Shown one piece after another: positions 62,854 to 63,618 of a DNA stretch of 63,618 nt; the first letter of the stretch is position 1; the number at the start of each line of letters is the position of its first letter. The stretch is from assembly GCA_949296825.1 (NCBI GenBank), contig CASFQZ010000036.1:1-63618 (forward strand), given 5' to 3'. The stretch comes from an uncultured Eubacteriales bacterium. Its GTDB lineage: Bacteria; Bacillota; Clostridia; Oscillospirales; Acutalibacteraceae. The position numbers were made by a program, and so were the translations under genes. The notes beneath the pieces are model-generated. The model saw only the letters and a list, made by a program, of their open reading frames with translations, was not told the origin of the DNA and did no database searches.

Positions 62854-63618
62854 ATGAAATGCAAACAACTTCTTGCTCTTTTGCTGCTTGTTTTGCTGCT
62901 GTTCAGCAGCTGCGGAAAAGAAACGAAGCAAGCCGAGGAGCCCGGCAGCACCACGGAGCGGGGGACAGAACTGGACGCGGCGTTTGGGCAAATCGACAAC
63001 ACCACTGCGGCTGTACAGACGTCTGCCCTGTCCACCGAGCCCCAGTCGGCTACCCCTTTGCCGACCCTGCCGGACGCAACAGCAGAAGTGACCCAATCCC
63101 TGGAAGAGCTGATGAAATCTGTGGAAAATGTGCAAACCCTCGGTTCGGCCATGTTTACCGATTTGACCAATACCGACCTTTTTGAACTGCCGGATTACAA
63201 CGGTGCCGATTTGGAATTTTACTATCAAATGGGCGCGGGCATCGAGGCGGTCGATTACGGCGTAGGATTTACGCTGAACGGGGTTTACCAGTTTTTTCAA
63301 CTGGAACGCAATGGCGTAACAACCGATTTTGCCACGCGGCATATTGTACATATTGAACCGCAGACGGCGCCGGTCTACAAGGTGCGGCTGCGCCCCTCCA
63401 TCGGGAAAGCGGGAGAAGTGGTCAAGTTCCAAAACGCAACCATTCTGGATCCCGAGGCTCGTGTAACCAAAGAAAACGACTGGTATCGCCAATCGGATAT
63501 TCAATTGATGACAACATCCCCTTCGGAAATTACCATGCTGCAAGACGCACCAACACAAACCGAAATCAATACCTCTTTTTCCGGCGCTACGGTCGGAGAA
63601 TATATTCCTGTGGTAAGG
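62854..63618 (+). CDS. lipoprotein, C-terminus cut by the window end
   Basis: The ATG follows GGGGGAG by eight bases. The frame stays open to the last base (255 codons). It has a lipobox FSSC near residue 20 after a hydrophobic stretch, a Thr/Glu-rich linker and a folded domain beginning near residue 85. No family is recognised from the visible part. The gene continues beyond the window. Confidence 0.8.
   Translation, partial: MKCKQLLALLLLVLLLFSSCGKETKQAEEPGSTTERGTELDAAFGQIDNTTAAVQTSALSTEPQSATPLPTLPDATAEVTQSLEELMKSVENVQTLGSAMFTDLTNTDLFELPDYNGADLEFYYQMGAGIEAVDYGVGFTLNGVYQFFQLERNGVTTDFATRHIVHIEPQTAPVYKVRLRPSIGKAGEVVKFQNATILDPEARVTKENDWYRQSDIQLMTTSPSEITMLQDAPTQTEINTSFSGATVGEYIPVVR

Overview
The window is one contiguous stretch of a spore-forming, anaerobic Firmicute, most likely a gut clostridium of the Oscillospiraceae/Ruminococcaceae type. 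The reasons are spo0A and spoIIE, a class Firmicutes ribosomal gene order, the four-Cys zinc form of adenylate kinase and of S14, clear sigma-A promoters (TTGACA-17-TATAAT), strong AGGAGG ribosome sites, dockerin-bearing secreted proteins, and glycoside hydrolases and a Cys-type sulfatase suited to host or plant glycans. This placement is inference; no 16S rRNA is present.

Layout. (1) 1-12285: the S10/spc/alpha ribosomal superoperon from the end of rpsS to rplQ, with secY, adk, map, a KOW protein, infA and rpoA. (2) 12286-16194: convergent glmM with a left-handed beta-helix acetyltransferase-like gene, then a CBS-domain protein and an RlmB/TrmH methyltransferase. (3) 16221-21273: a large membrane protein that looks like a catalytically dead P-type ATPase, an MgtC-family protein and an MFS transporter. 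(4) 21599-34959: two secreted dockerin proteins, a YmdB-type phosphodiesterase, an orphan solute-binding lipoprotein, a GH13 alpha-glucosidase, a phosphohexomutase, unknown membrane proteins, a histidine phosphatase and an Mrp/NBP35 ATPase. (5) 34960-35711: a 752-base gap holding a folded, terminator-ended region that I propose is a non-coding RNA. (6) 35712-42375: a five-gene redox operon (GlpA-like, GlpB-like, DUF1667, FGGY kinase, alkyl-DHAP-synthase-like flavoprotein). (7) 42421-45909: spoIIE, a TetR regulator and tRNA-Leu(UAG). (8) 46001-53131: a rhamnoside-use operon (symporter, two esterases, GH78 rhamnosidase, RhaD) with a divergent TetR regulator. (9) 53253-55940: spo0A, whose promoter spacer holds a perfect palindrome, and a two-gene minimal SUF Fe-S system. 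(10) 56042-63618: two zinc-ribbon membrane proteins, a sulfatase, a CLC transporter of probable fluoride type, a GH29 fucosidase, a small secreted protein preceded by a nine-codon leader, and a lipoprotein cut by the window end.

The parts fit a carbohydrate-fermenting, sporulating gut anaerobe: glycan hydrolases and symporters feed sugars, the flavoprotein operon handles a three-carbon or ether-linked glycerol compound, and Spo0A/SpoIIE link nutrition to sporulation. The least explained items are the pseudo-P-type ATPase, the putative RNA at about 35.1-35.6 kb and the AGPS-like operon.
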